15,391 nt of DNA from Bacillota bacterium (GCA_029778935.1 JAKPBM010000447.1:1-15391), one strand, 5' to 3'. Counted from the first letter of the stretch, positions 6,645-14,823 are shown. The notes: generated from the letters alone by a model not told the origin. Translations and numbers: made by a program.

Positions 6645-6671
6645 ATATAATAGAGAATACACATCTGTTTT

Positions 6672-6700
6672 ATTGTAATATATCCCGTCCTGTTTGTCAA
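6672..6700 (-). promoter_or_regulatory. Sigma-A promoter of tRNA-Arg
   Basis: A perfect -35 TTGACA (6700-6695) and a -10 TACAAT (6677-6672) are separated by exactly 17 bases on the minus strand. The start would fall near 6665, about 20 bases before the mature tRNA 5' end at 6644. This is the closest match to the sigma-A consensus in the window. Confidence 0.85.
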
Positions 6701-6714
6701 TGACTAACGGCGGG

Positions 6715-6734
6715 AGGGTTATACGCGTAACCCT
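6715..6734. promoter_or_regulatory. Palindrome in the divergent tRNA-Arg/yitT promoter region
   Basis: AGGGTTA and TAACCCT form seven-base arms around TACGCG, 44 bases before the yitT ATG. It could be an operator for a dimeric regulator or a leader stem. A TTGTCA (6694-6699) could serve as yitT -35, but the matching -10 is poor and would overlap the palindrome. No known regulator site is recognised. Confidence 0.35.
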
Positions 6735-6777
6735 TTAGGATTTTATTTTGCCGCCAAAATTTCGAAAGGAGATTTTT

Positions 6778-7662
6778 ATGCCTCCGTCCCTGTTCCAGGT
6801 TCGCCATCCCGTCCGACGCCGCATCATGAACATCACGCTGACGCTGGTCGGCTGCGCTTTGTACGCGTTGGCCGTCGTGCTCTTTATCCAGCCGGCCCAG
6901 ATGATGATGGGCGGCGTGGCGGGCATTTCGCTGATTGTCAACCGTTTGACCGGCTTCCCCATGGGTGTGTTCATCACTATTGTCAACATCCCGCTGTTTA
7001 TCGCCGGGTACAAAAAAATGGGGAAGGAGTTTTTCTTCGGCTCTTTGATCGGCATGGCCGTTTCCTCCGCCTTTATCGACCTGTTTGCCTACCTCATCCC
7101 GCAGCTGGACGGGCTGTCGTCGGACCGGCTGCTGGCGTCGGTGTTTGGCGGCGTGCTTTCCGGCGCGGGGCTGGGTTTGGTCATGGGCGCGGGCGCCAGC
7201 ACCGGCGGCACCGACATTGTGGCGCTGCTTATTAACCAGAAAAGCGAAGCGCTGTCTTTGGGCCGGGTCATTTTGATTTCCGACATCTGCATCGTGCTAA
7301 TCGGCGTGTTCATTTTGGGCGACTACATGGCGGCTTTGTACACGGGCGTCATGATGTACGCTTCCGCCGCCACGCTCGACGGCGTGCTCTACGGCGTCAA
7401 CGTGGCGTCGGTGGTGCTGATTATCACCTCCAAGCCCGAGGAGCTGACCCGTGCCGTCATCCAGACGCTGGAGCGGGGGATTACCATCCTGCCCGCCAAG
7501 GGCGGCTATACCAACCGGGACACAAACGTGCTGCTTTGCAGCATCGGCAGAAGGCAGCTGACCCTTTTAAAGCGCATCATCCGCCAGGTGGACCCCGACG
7601 CGTTCTTTATCGTCCAGGAGGCAAAGGAGGTAATCGGCCTTGGATTCAAAAAGCTTGTCTAG
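6778..7662 (+). CDS. YitT family membrane protein
   Basis: The 294-residue protein has a basic N-terminus, about five or six membrane segments (residues 18 to about 195), and a soluble C-terminal domain of the DUF2179 type (roughly 215-290, with G-I-T-I-L-P-A-K-G-G-Y-T and R-D-T-N-V-L-L-C). Typical of the family are G-G-V-A-G-I-S-L-I in the second segment and G-A-S-T-G-G-T-D-I-V-A-L. YitT proteins are common in Bacillota and their substrate is not established; transport or efflux is only a guess. ATG 6778 is preferred over the in-frame TTG 6748 because AAAGGAG lies 6 bases before it. The 3' end overlaps the HAD gene by 23 bases. Confidence 0.9.
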   Translation: MPPSLFQVRHPVRRRIMNITLTLVGCALYALAVVLFIQPAQMMMGGVAGISLIVNRLTGFPMGVFITIVNIPLFIAGYKKMGKEFFFGSLIGMAVSSAFIDLFAYLIPQLDGLSSDRLLASVFGGVLSGAGLGLVMGAGASTGGTDIVALLINQKSEALSLGRVILISDICIVLIGVFILGDYMAALYTGVMMYASAATLDGVLYGVNVASVVLIITSKPEELTRAVIQTLERGITILPAKGGYTNRDTNVLLCSIGRRQLTLLKRIIRQVDPDAFFIVQEAKEVIGLGFKKLV

Positions 7663-8329
7663 CGTGTGCGCCGAACTTTCCGGGCGGAAGCTTTTGGTGT
7701 TCGACCTGGACGGCACCTTGCTGGACACCATGCAGGACATTCACGAAGCGGTAAACTACGCTCTTAGCCGGCAGGGGCTGCCGACGCACTCTTTGGAAGC
7801 CGTTACCCAGATGGTGGGCAACGGCGTTTCCGTTCTGACCCAAAAGGCCTTAAACGGGGCAGGGGATGCGGAAACCTTTTTGCAGGACTACCTGGCCTAC
7901 TACCGAACCCACCTGTGCGACAAAACCGCGCCGTACCCGGGCCTTGCGGAAGTGTTGCCCCGGCTGAGGGTGTACGGGTTTACCTTTGCCGTTTTGTCCA
8001 ACAAACCCCAGTCGGAAACCGAGCGGCTGATAGAAGCCTATTTTCCGAAAAACCTCTTTGCCGCCGTGTGGGGGCAGACGGAGGAGCGCCCCAAAAAGCC
8101 CGACCCCGCCGCGCCTTTGGCTTTAGCAAAGTCCCTTTCCTTTGCGCCGGAACAGTGCGTTATGATCGGCGATTCGGACGTGGATATGGAAACGGCGAAG
8201 CGTGCGGGCTTTTTCCCGCTGGGCGTTACGTGGGGGTATCGAAGCAGGGAAGTGTTGCTTTCGGCCGGCGCAAAAATTTTGGTGAATTCGGCCAACGAGC
8301 TGGAAAATGTGTTGATATTTTCACAATAA
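7640..8329 (+). CDS. HAD family phosphatase, phosphoglycolate phosphatase-like
   Basis: The 229-residue protein has all four haloacid dehalogenase motifs: D-L-D-G-T with D22 (nucleophile) and D24; the motif II serine in A-V-L-S-N-K; a lysine in R-P-K-K-P-D-P; and the acidic G-D-S-D-V-D-M. A helical cap domain lies between motifs I and II, as in the Gph/PpaX subfamily, so phosphoglycolate or another small phosphate ester, or pyrophosphate, is the likely substrate; specificity cannot be read. The start is a TTG (7640) supported by AAAGGAGG nine bases upstream, inside the end of yitT, with no better ATG. It is translated with yitT; the recA promoter overlaps its last codons. Confidence 0.88.
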   Translation: MDSKSLSSVCAELSGRKLLVFDLDGTLLDTMQDIHEAVNYALSRQGLPTHSLEAVTQMVGNGVSVLTQKALNGAGDAETFLQDYLAYYRTHLCDKTAPYPGLAEVLPRLRVYGFTFAVLSNKPQSETERLIEAYFPKNLFAAVWGQTEERPKKPDPAAPLALAKSLSFAPEQCVMIGDSDVDMETAKRAGFFPLGVTWGYRSREVLLSAGAKILVNSANELENVLIFSQ

Positions 8330-8340
8330 TGGTGTACAAT
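8312..8340 (+). promoter_or_regulatory. Sigma-A promoter of recA
   Basis: TTGATA (8312-8317) and TACAAT (8335-8340) are spaced by 17 bases, with the -35 lying inside the last codons of the HAD gene. The start would be near 8347, leaving a leader of about 55 bases. I see no copy of the Bacillota LexA box (GAAC-N4-GTTC type) here. Confidence 0.75.
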
Positions 8341-8401
8341 AGTTAAATAAATGCGTATTCTGCTGATACCAAAGTTTTACACGGGAGAGGAGCCTTAAGC
8401 G

Positions 8402-9505
8402 ATGGAAAAGAAGCGTCAGGCGTTGGAAACGGCCATTGCCCAGCTGGAAAAGTCCTACGGAAAGGGCACGGTAATGCGGCTGGGCGACAACCCGGCTATG
8501 AACGTGGAGGCCATTCCCACGGGGTCGATCACGCTGGACCATGCCCTCGGCATCGGCGGCGTTCCCCGCGGCCGTATCGTGGAGATTTTCGGGCCGGAAT
8601 CCTCCGGTAAAACCACTGTTGCGTTACATATCATCGCCGAGGCGCAGAAAGCCGGCGGCGAAGCCGCGTTTATCGACGCGGAGCATGCGCTTGACCCCTC
8701 TTACGCGAAAAAGTTAGGCGTTGACATAGACAATCTGCTCGTTTCCCAGCCGGACAACGGCGAACAGGCGCTGGAAATTATGGACGCTCTGGTATCCTCC
8801 GGCGCTTTGGACGTCATTGTTTTAGACTCCGTAGCCGCTCTGACGCCGAAAGCCGAAATCGAAGGCAACATGGGCGAAGCCTACGTGGGCGTTCTGGCCC
8901 GGCTCATGTCCCAGGCCATGCGCAAGCTGGCGGGCACCATTTCCCGATCCAACACGGTGGCCATCTTCATAAACCAGCTTCGCGACAAAATCGGCGTGAC
9001 CTACGGCAGCTCGGAAGTCACCACCGGCGGCCGCGCGCTGAAGTTCTTTGCCAGCGTCCGCATGGACGTGCGCCGCATCGAAGCGCTGAAAAACGGCAAC
9101 GAAGTCATCGGCGGCAGAACCCGCGTGCGCGTTGTCAAAAACAAGGTGGCCCCGCCCTTTAAGGAAGCCGAGTTTGACCTTGTTTTCGGCCAGGGCATTT
9201 CCAGAGTCGGCGAAATCGTCGATTTGGGCATCGACGCCGGCGTCATCAAAAAGAGCGGCGCCTGGTTCAGCATGGGCGAGACCCGTTTGGGTCAGGGCCG
9301 GGAAAACGCCAAACTCTACCTGCAGCAAAACCCCGACCTTATGGCCCAGGTGGAAAAGGCCATCGACGAGTTCATGAAAGCCGGCGGCAAGGGGGCCAAA
9401 GGCAAGAAGGAAGCCGAAGCCCCCGCGGCAAGTGCTCCCGCGGCCGCCGCCAAGCCCGTGCCGGAAGCGGCCGTGCCCGTGATTGTGGACGATTTTGAGG
9501 AATAA
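8402..9505 (+). CDS. recA: Recombinase RecA
   Basis: This 367-residue protein is the ATP-dependent strand-exchange protein and LexA coprotease. The Walker A motif G-P-E-S-S-G-K-T-T is at 64-72, Walker B is V-I-V-L-D-S (138-143), and the family block L-M-S-Q-A-M-R-K-L is at 168-176. DNA-binding loop L1 reads [12 protein letters not shown], with Y161 where most RecA have His. Loop L2 reads [13 protein letters not shown] (198-210), where F-G-N-P-E is usual. The C-terminal tail from about 325 is Lys/Ala/Pro-rich and ends acidic (V-D-D-F-E-E). GGAGAGGAG lies before the ATG. recX follows six bases after the stop. Confidence 0.98.
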   Translation: MEKKRQALETAIAQLEKSYGKGTVMRLGDNPAMNVEAIPTGSITLDHALGIGGVPRGRIVEIFGPESSGKTTVALHIIAEAQKAGGEAAFIDAEHALDPSYAKKLGVDIDNLLVSQPDNGEQALEIMDALVSSGALDVIVLDSVAALTPKAEIEGNMGEAYVGVLARLMSQAMRKLAGTISRSNTVAIFINQLRDKIGVTYGSSEVTTGGRALKFFASVRMDVRRIEALKNGNEVIGGRTRVRVVKNKVAPPFKEAEFDLVFGQGISRVGEIVDLGIDAGVIKKSGAWFSMGETRLGQGRENAKLYLQQNPDLMAQVEKAIDEFMKAGGKGAKGKKEAEAPAASAPAAAAKPVPEAAVPVIVDDFEE

Positions 9506-9511
9506 CCCCCC

Positions 9512-10159
9512 ATGCCCACCGTTATTCGCATCCGCTCCGCCAAAGGCGGCAAAGTGAGCCTTACCTTAGACGACGGGACGTTTCTGCGGGTTGACGCCGC
9601 GCTGGTTTTGCAACTGGGGCTGAAGGAAGGTACGGAGCTGACCGGCGAGGAGATGGAGTTTCTCCGCCCCCAAAACCAAACCGACCCCGAGAAGGCCAAA
9701 GAGGCCGCGGCAAGGATTTTGTCCCGCCGGCCCCTTTCGGAAGCGGAGCTTATGGGGAAACTGCTGGAAAAGGGCTTTTCCGAGGAAACGGCAAGCCAGG
9801 CCGTTTCCTTTATGAAAGAACTCGGCTTTGTAAACGACGCCGCCTATGCTTCCGCCTGGGTGCAGGAGTTTTACAGGCGGGGGCTTTCCGCCCGCGCCAT
9901 GGCCGCCAAACTCAGAGAAAAGGGCCTTGCAAAAGACGTCATTGAGGAAGCCCTGGCGGATCTGCCGCCGCCGGACGAGATTCTGGACGCTTTCGTTTCC
10001 GCCAAGGCAAACGGAAAGCCTTTAGACAGAGCGCTTAGGCAGAAGATTTACGCCTATCTCTACGGCAAGGGCTTTGACAGTGCCGATATACAAAGCGCGC
10101 TGTACCGGTACGGACAGACGGCGGCGGACGATGCCGACGACGCGGGCTTTGATTTTTAA
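9512..10159 (+). CDS. recX: RecA-modulating protein RecX
   Basis: The 215-residue protein is made of three-helix repeats typical of RecX: A-A-R-I-L-S-R-R-P-L-S-E-A-E-L (about 66-80), then L-G-F-V-N-D-A-A-Y-A (104-113) and R-R-G-L-S-A-R-A-M. An N-terminal extension of about 55 residues resembles that of many Bacillota RecX, and the tail is acidic. RecX binds along RecA filaments and limits or stabilises them. Its place six bases after recA, with a short CCCCC gap and no clear ribosome site, suggests coupled translation and a lower dose than RecA. Confidence 0.93.
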   Translation: MPTVIRIRSAKGGKVSLTLDDGTFLRVDAALVLQLGLKEGTELTGEEMEFLRPQNQTDPEKAKEAAARILSRRPLSEAELMGKLLEKGFSEETASQAVSFMKELGFVNDAAYASAWVQEFYRRGLSARAMAAKLREKGLAKDVIEEALADLPPPDEILDAFVSAKANGKPLDRALRQKIYAYLYGKGFDSADIQSALYRYGQTAADDADDAGFDF

Positions 10160-10179
10160 ATTTAGGAGATTTTAACCGA

Positions 10180-11514
10180 ATGTCGCATAAGATCAGTTTT
10201 ATTTCCCTCGGCTGTTCCAAAAATCTGGTGGACAGCGAGCATATGCTGTTTTTCCTCGACGAAGCCGGGTTCACCTTTACGCCCGACGCACTGGAAGCCG
10301 ACGCGGTGGTCATCAACACCTGCGCCTTTATCGACGAAGCCAAACAGGAAGCCATCGACCAGATTCTGGAGATGTGCGCTTTGAAAAACGACGAGGGCAG
10401 CCAGCTCAAGGCCGTCATCGTGGCCGGCTGCCTGGCCGAGCGGTATAAGGAGGAGCTGTACAAGGAAATCCCCGAAATCGACGGGATTGTGACCAGCAGC
10501 TCCCTTTCCAAAGTCGTCGACACGGTCAAAGACGCGCTGGAGGGCAAGCGCCCTTTATACGCCGGGGACAAAAACGCCCCCTTGCAGGAAATGGGCCGTG
10601 TCATGACGACTCCGTCCTACACTGCCTTTGTCAAAATCAGCGAGGGCTGCGACCACCGCTGTTCCTACTGTACCATCCCCTCCATCCGAGGCAAAATGCG
10701 CAGCCGGAAGAAAGAGGACATCCTGGCCGAATGCAAGGCGCTGGTCGACGGCGGCGCCAAAGAGCTGATCATCATCGCCCAGGACATCACCCGCTACGGC
10801 GCCGATTTGTACGGAAAGCCCTGCCTTGCGGAGCTCGTCCGGGAAATCTGCGAACTGCCGGTGGAATGGGTGCGCCTGCACTACATGAACCCCGACGGGT
10901 TTACGGAGGAACTGATCGAAACCGTCGCTTCCGAGCCGAAAGTGCTCAAGTACCTCGATATTCCCATCCAGCACGTGTCCGACTCCGTGCTAAAGCGTAT
11001 GCACCGGGCCTATAAGGGCGACGACGTTCGGGCGCTGTTTAGGAAGCTAAGAGAGCGCATCCCCGGCGTGGTGCTGCGCACCAGCCTGATTGTGGGCTTC
11101 CCCGGCGAAACGGAGGAGGACTTTGAGGAACTCTGCGAGTTTCTGAAAGAGTTTAAAATCGAGCGGGCCGGCGTGTTTGCCTTCTCCCCGCAGGAGGAGA
11201 CGGTCGCCGCCGCCCTTCCAGACCAGCACGGCGACGACACCAAGCGCGCCCGCAGCGACCGCATCGCCGCCATCCAGGAAGAGGTTATGGAGGAGTTCTG
11301 CAGCCGCCTGGTCGGGAAAGAACTGACGGTCCTCTGCGAAGAATACGACCGGCTGGCGGAAATCTGGTACGGCCGCTCCTTTGCCGATTCCCCCGACGTG
11401 GACGGCAAGGTGTTCTTCACGGTAGAGGGCAAGAAGCCTCACCCGGGAGATTTCGTAACCGTTTTCGTGGACGAAATCTTCGACGGGTGTCCCATGGGCC
11501 GCGCACGTACGTAA
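10180..11514 (+). CDS. rimO: Ribosomal protein S12 methylthiotransferase RimO
   Basis: The 444-residue radical SAM enzyme adds a methylthio group to the conserved aspartate of ribosomal protein S12. The N-terminal MTTase domain has C12 (S-L-G-C-S-K-N), C48 (N-T-C-A-F) and C84 (A-G-C-L-A-E-R-Y) for the auxiliary iron-sulfur cluster. The radical SAM site is C157-x3-C161-x2-C164. A TRAM domain closes the C-terminus (about 375-440). S-L-G-C-S-K-N-L-V-D-S-E favours RimO over the tRNA-modifying MiaB. AGGAG lies about 10 bases before the ATG. It sits 20 bases after recX in the same direction. Confidence 0.96.
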   Translation: MSHKISFISLGCSKNLVDSEHMLFFLDEAGFTFTPDALEADAVVINTCAFIDEAKQEAIDQILEMCALKNDEGSQLKAVIVAGCLAERYKEELYKEIPEIDGIVTSSSLSKVVDTVKDALEGKRPLYAGDKNAPLQEMGRVMTTPSYTAFVKISEGCDHRCSYCTIPSIRGKMRSRKKEDILAECKALVDGGAKELIIIAQDITRYGADLYGKPCLAELVREICELPVEWVRLHYMNPDGFTEELIETVASEPKVLKYLDIPIQHVSDSVLKRMHRAYKGDDVRALFRKLRERIPGVVLRTSLIVGFPGETEEDFEELCEFLKEFKIERAGVFAFSPQEETVAAALPDQHGDDTKRARSDRIAAIQEEVMEEFCSRLVGKELTVLCEEYDRLAEIWYGRSFADSPDVDGKVFFTVEGKKPHPGDFVTVFVDEIFDGCPMGRART

Positions 11515-11545
11515 GTGCGACTTTGGCAGGAAAGGAACAACGTGT

Positions 11546-12118
11546 ATGACACTTGCGAATAAAATCACCGTTTTTCGCCTCATACTCATTCCCTTTTTCA
11601 TGGCGTTCTGTCTTATAAGCGGGCCGGATAAAAGCGTCGTCTGGGACATTCTGGCCTTTGTCACCTTTGGCCTTGCCACCATCTCCGACAAGCTGGACGG
11701 GTATGTTGCCAAAAAATATAACCAAATCACCGATTTCGGCAAAATCATGGACCCGCTGGCCGACAAGCTGCTGGTGTTCGCCGCGCTGGCCATTTTCACC
11801 GGGCGGAACGACATACACAGCGTGATTCTCTGGATCATCATCGCCAGAGAGCTGGCCATCACCTCCATGCGGGTCATCTGCGCCGGCAAGGGCACCATTG
11901 TGGCGGCGGCCTTTTCGGGGAAGATGAAAACCGTCGTGCAGCTCATTGCCATCCTCATCATCCTGGCGCTGCCGATTTTTACCGCTCTGGGGCTGCAAAT
12001 TCCCGAGGGAGCCGTGTACTGGATAAAAACGGTTCTTTCCTGGCTCATGGCGGCGGTCACCCTCTGGTCGGGGCTGGACTATCTCATTGCCAACCGGTCG
12101 CTGATGTCGACCAAGTAA
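11546..12118 (+). CDS. pgsA: CDP-diacylglycerol--glycerol-3-phosphate 3-phosphatidyltransferase
   Basis: This 190-residue membrane enzyme makes phosphatidylglycerol phosphate from CDP-diacylglycerol and glycerol 3-phosphate, the committed step to phosphatidylglycerol and cardiolipin. The CDP-alcohol phosphotransferase motif is present, with D48, D51, G52, G65, D69 and D73. The Arg usual in the A-R part is Lys (K56), a conservative change also likely in relatives. About five or six membrane segments can be read. The N-terminal L-A-N-K-I-T-V-F-R is typical of PgsA. AGGAAAGGA lies upstream of ATG 11546. It follows rimO by 31 bases and precedes cysS by 27. Confidence 0.95.
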   Translation: MTLANKITVFRLILIPFFMAFCLISGPDKSVVWDILAFVTFGLATISDKLDGYVAKKYNQITDFGKIMDPLADKLLVFAALAIFTGRNDIHSVILWIIIARELAITSMRVICAGKGTIVAAAFSGKMKTVVQLIAILIILALPIFTALGLQIPEGAVYWIKTVLSWLMAAVTLWSGLDYLIANRSLMSTK

Positions 12119-12145
12119 CGCTTAACGTAGCAAGGAGTTTTATGC

Positions 12146-13558
12146 ATGGGTATCGTATTATACAATTCCATGACGCGCAAGAAAGAACCGTTTGCCCCGG
12201 CGGGCGACTACGCCACCATCTACGGCTGCGGGCCGACGGTGTATAACCTGTTCCATATCGGCAACGCGCGGATGTTCGTCGTCTACGACACGCTGCGCCG
12301 GTATCTGGAATACCGCGGCATCCCCGTCAAAGCCGTGCAGAACTTTACCGACATCGACGACAAGATGATCCGCCGCGCCGCCGAGGAGAACACGACGGTG
12401 CAGGCCATTGCCGAAAAATATATCAAGGAATACTACATCGACGCCGACGGACTCAATATCCGCCGGTTCGACGCATACCCCAAAGCCACCGAGAACATCG
12501 ACGAGATTCTGGAAATCATCCGGACGCTCATTGAAAAGGGCCACGCCTACGAAGTGGACGGGGACGTGTACTTCCGCGTCAAGAGCTACGGCGAGTACGG
12601 CAAGCTCTCCCATCAGCCGCTGGAGGAGCTGGAATCCGGCGCCCGCATCGACGTGGACGAGCGGAAGGAAGACCCGCTGGACTTTGCCCTTTGGAAAAAA
12701 TCCAAGCCCGGCGAGCCGGCCTGGCCGTCGCCCTACGGCGAAGGCCGCCCCGGCTGGCATATCGAATGCTCCGCCATGGTGAGAAAGTACCTGGGCACCA
12801 CCATCGACATCCATCTGGGCGGGCAGGATCTGATCTTCCCCCACCACGAAAACGAAGTGGCCCAGAGCGAAGCCTGCAACGGCCATCCGCTGGCCAGATT
12901 CTGGATCCACAACGGCCACGTGAACGTTGACAACAAAAAAATGTCCAAATCGCTCAACAACTTTTTCCTGGTGCGGGACGTGGCGAAGAAGTACGATTAT
13001 GTGGTCATCCGCTTCTTCCTGCTGTCCGCCCACTACCGCGGGCCTATCAACTACTCTGCCGACATGATGGAGCAGGCGAAAAACTCCTGGGCGCGCATCA
13101 CCGGCTGCTATGAGCACCTGCTCTTTTTGGAAAAGGGCCAGCTTCCGGCGGCTTTGCCCGGCGACGCCGAGCAAATTGAGGCGCTTTCGGCTTTCCGTAA
13201 GCAGTTTATCGCCGCCATGGACGACGATTTGAATACGGCCGACGGCATCTCGGCCATCTTCGACCTGGTGCGCCACATCAACACGGCCACCGCTTCTGAC
13301 AAAGCCGTGTCCAGCGCCTTCCTTTCGGCGGCCAAGGGCATGCTGGAAGAGCTGTGCGGAGTTTTGGGTCTTTCTTTGCGCAAGGCGGTGGAAGCCTCGC
13401 AGGAGCTGGAACCGGAAATCCAGGCCCTTATCGACGAGCGGCAGGCGGCCAGAAAAGCAAAAGATTTTGCCAAGGCCGACGCCATCCGCGACAAACTGAA
13501 AGCCATGGGCATTACCCTGATGGACACGCCGCAGGGCGTCAAAGTGGTTCGGGAATAA
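12146..13558 (+). CDS. cysS: Cysteine--tRNA ligase
   Basis: The 470-residue class I aminoacyl-tRNA synthetase has the normal length. The HIGH motif is H-I-G-N (37-40) and KMSKS is at 265-269. The zinc site that selects cysteine is intact: C28 in Y-G-C-G-P-T-V-Y, C208 in H-I-E-C-S-A-M, and H233 and E237 in F-P-H-H-E-N-E. The C-terminal DALR-type helical domain and R-x-x-A-R-K-A-K-D-F-A-K-A-D are present. ATG 12146 is chosen for AAGGAG eight bases upstream; ATG 12142 is out of frame. There is no T-box leader in the short gap before it, so it appears to be expressed with the upstream genes. A strong terminator follows. Confidence 0.98.
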   Translation: MGIVLYNSMTRKKEPFAPAGDYATIYGCGPTVYNLFHIGNARMFVVYDTLRRYLEYRGIPVKAVQNFTDIDDKMIRRAAEENTTVQAIAEKYIKEYYIDADGLNIRRFDAYPKATENIDEILEIIRTLIEKGHAYEVDGDVYFRVKSYGEYGKLSHQPLEELESGARIDVDERKEDPLDFALWKKSKPGEPAWPSPYGEGRPGWHIECSAMVRKYLGTTIDIHLGGQDLIFPHHENEVAQSEACNGHPLARFWIHNGHVNVDNKKMSKSLNNFFLVRDVAKKYDYVVIRFFLLSAHYRGPINYSADMMEQAKNSWARITGCYEHLLFLEKGQLPAALPGDAEQIEALSAFRKQFIAAMDDDLNTADGISAIFDLVRHINTATASDKAVSSAFLSAAKGMLEELCGVLGLSLRKAVEASQELEPEIQALIDERQAARKAKDFAKADAIRDKLKAMGITLMDTPQGVKVVRE

Positions 13559-13561
13559 GAC

Positions 13562-13590
13562 AAAGGCGAACGGGAAATCCGTTCGCCTTT
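13562..13590 (+). terminator. Terminator after cysS
   Basis: A perfect 12-base stem AAAGGCGAACGG/CCGTTCGCCTTT with loop GAAAT starts three bases after the cysS stop. The U tract is only the TTT within the stem followed by CC, so efficiency is uncertain, but the stem is the strongest hairpin in the window. It marks the end of the recA-to-cysS gene run. Confidence 0.75.
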
Positions 13591-13636
13591 CCGCATACAT
13601 GGGGCAAATTTGCTGATTTTCTGTTCAAATTTCCGA

Positions 13637-13665
13637 TGGAAAAGAACGGATAAGTGTGCTATGAT
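13637..13665 (+). promoter_or_regulatory. Candidate promoter of hisZG
   Basis: TATGAT (13660-13665) is a good -10. At 17 bases upstream TGGAAA (13637-13642) matches the -35 in four of six positions. The leader to the GTG would be about 36 bases, which leaves no room for a T-box or a histidine leader peptide. The remaining 13591-13636 shows nothing else. Confidence 0.5.
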
Positions 13666-13707
13666 AAATCTTACATAATTTTGCATGTTTAAAAGGAGGT
13701 TTGCAGG

Positions 13708-14823
13708 GTGCAACAGGCGCTGACAGATGTGCTGCGTCCGGAAGAAAAAGCCGTTTTAAGGCTCAGAGGGTTGTACGAGCGGCACGGCTATCAGAAATAC
13801 CGCATGGGACGTTTTGAGGAATACGGGCTGTATCTGGAGCATAAAAACTTCCTCACCAGCGAAAACGTCATTACCTTTACCGACCTGAACGGGCGCCTGA
13901 TGGCCCTCAAGCCGGACGTCACCTTGAGCATCGTCAAGGACGCCGCCGCCAAAGGCCAGACCCGGCGGCTCTATTACATAGAAAACGTCTACCGCCCCGC
14001 CAAAGACGGGACGTCTTTCCGCGAAATTTCCCAGGCGGGACTGGAACTGGTCGGCGACGTCACGCCCCACGCCGCGGCGGAAGTCGTTCTATTGGCAAGA
14101 GAGAGCCTGGCCACGATACATGAAGCTTTCCTGCTCACCGTCAACCACATCGGCTTTGTGGACGGATTTTTGGAAATCCTTTCCATAAGCGCACGGGAAA
14201 AGGCCGCCTTAAGGGAAGCCGTTTCCGCTAAAAGCGGCCATACGGCAAGGGAAATCGCCCTCAAAAACGGCCTGTCCGAGGAAGAGACGGCCTTTTTAAC
14301 TGAACTTCCCAAACTCTACGGGCCGATTTCCGAAACGCTGGAGAAGGCCAAGCCCTATGTGCGCAACGAAGCCATGGCGGAAGCCGTGTCCGCTTTGGCG
14401 GGGCTGGCGGAAACCCTCTCCGCCTTGGGGAAAACCGAGCGGGTGGTGCTGGACTTTACAAACCTCTCCGACCCGGCTTATTACAACGGGCTTACGCTTA
14501 CGGGGCACATCGAGGGCGTGCCCTACGTGGTGCTTTCCGGCGGGCAGTACGACCGGCTGATCCGCCGGTTCCGCAAGGAAGGCGGCGGCATCGGCTTTGC
14601 CTTGTATCTGGATGAACTGTCCCGCCTGCCGGGCTTTGCAACACCTTTCGGCGTGGATGTGGCGGTGGTTTACGACCCGGCCAAAGTGTCGCCTGTGGAA
14701 CTGGCCCAAAACGTGCAGGATTTGACGCAAAGCGGCTATTCCGTCTGGACGGGCACGGCCCTGCCGGAGGATTTGACGTATAAAACCCTGGTGGTAATGG
14801 AAGGAGGCGCGGACAATGCTTAA
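13708..14823 (+). CDS. hisZ: ATP phosphoribosyltransferase regulatory subunit HisZ
   Basis: This 371-residue paralogue of histidyl-tRNA synthetase lacks the tRNA-charging domain; it binds short-form HisG to make an active, histidine-inhibited ATP phosphoribosyltransferase. Family features are F-x-E-Y-G-L-Y (36-42), the motif-2-like segment R-L-M-A-L-K-P-D-V-T (63-72) with R-R-L-Y-Y-I-E-N-V-Y-R, and the late Q-Y-D-R-L with G-G-I-G-F-A-L. The start is GTG 13708 with AAGGAGG about eight bases upstream. The gene overlaps hisG by eight bases, and the neighbouring short HisG confirms the role over a true HisS. Confidence 0.93.
   Translation: MQQALTDVLRPEEKAVLRLRGLYERHGYQKYRMGRFEEYGLYLEHKNFLTSENVITFTDLNGRLMALKPDVTLSIVKDAAAKGQTRRLYYIENVYRPAKDGTSFREISQAGLELVGDVTPHAAAEVVLLARESLATIHEAFLLTVNHIGFVDGFLEILSISAREKAALREAVSAKSGHTAREIALKNGLSEEETAFLTELPKLYGPISETLEKAKPYVRNEAMAEAVSALAGLAETLSALGKTERVVLDFTNLSDPAYYNGLTLTGHIEGVPYVVLSGGQYDRLIRRFRKEGGGIGFALYLDELSRLPGFATPFGVDVAVVYDPAKVSPVELAQNVQDLTQSGYSVWTGTALPEDLTYKTLVVMEGGADNA

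Noticed and set aside
6748..6777. TTG start ten codons upstream for yitT
   Set aside because: No ribosome site precedes it, while AAAGGAG sits six bases before ATG 6778.
11047..12060. 337-codon open frame on the minus strand across rimO and pgsA
   Set aside because: It spans two real genes on the other strand and their gap, with a repetitive composition and no family signature.
12158..13600. 480-codon open frame on the minus strand
   Set aside because: It lies exactly opposite cysS, whose catalytic and zinc motifs are intact. Its protein is low-complexity, rich in V, G, H and D, and resembles no family; it is a GC-driven shadow.
13591..13707. T-box or histidine leader before hisZ
   Set aside because: The gap is about 117 bases with a terminator at its start and a promoter in its middle. 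There is no T-box core sequence, no specifier stem and no run of His codons.
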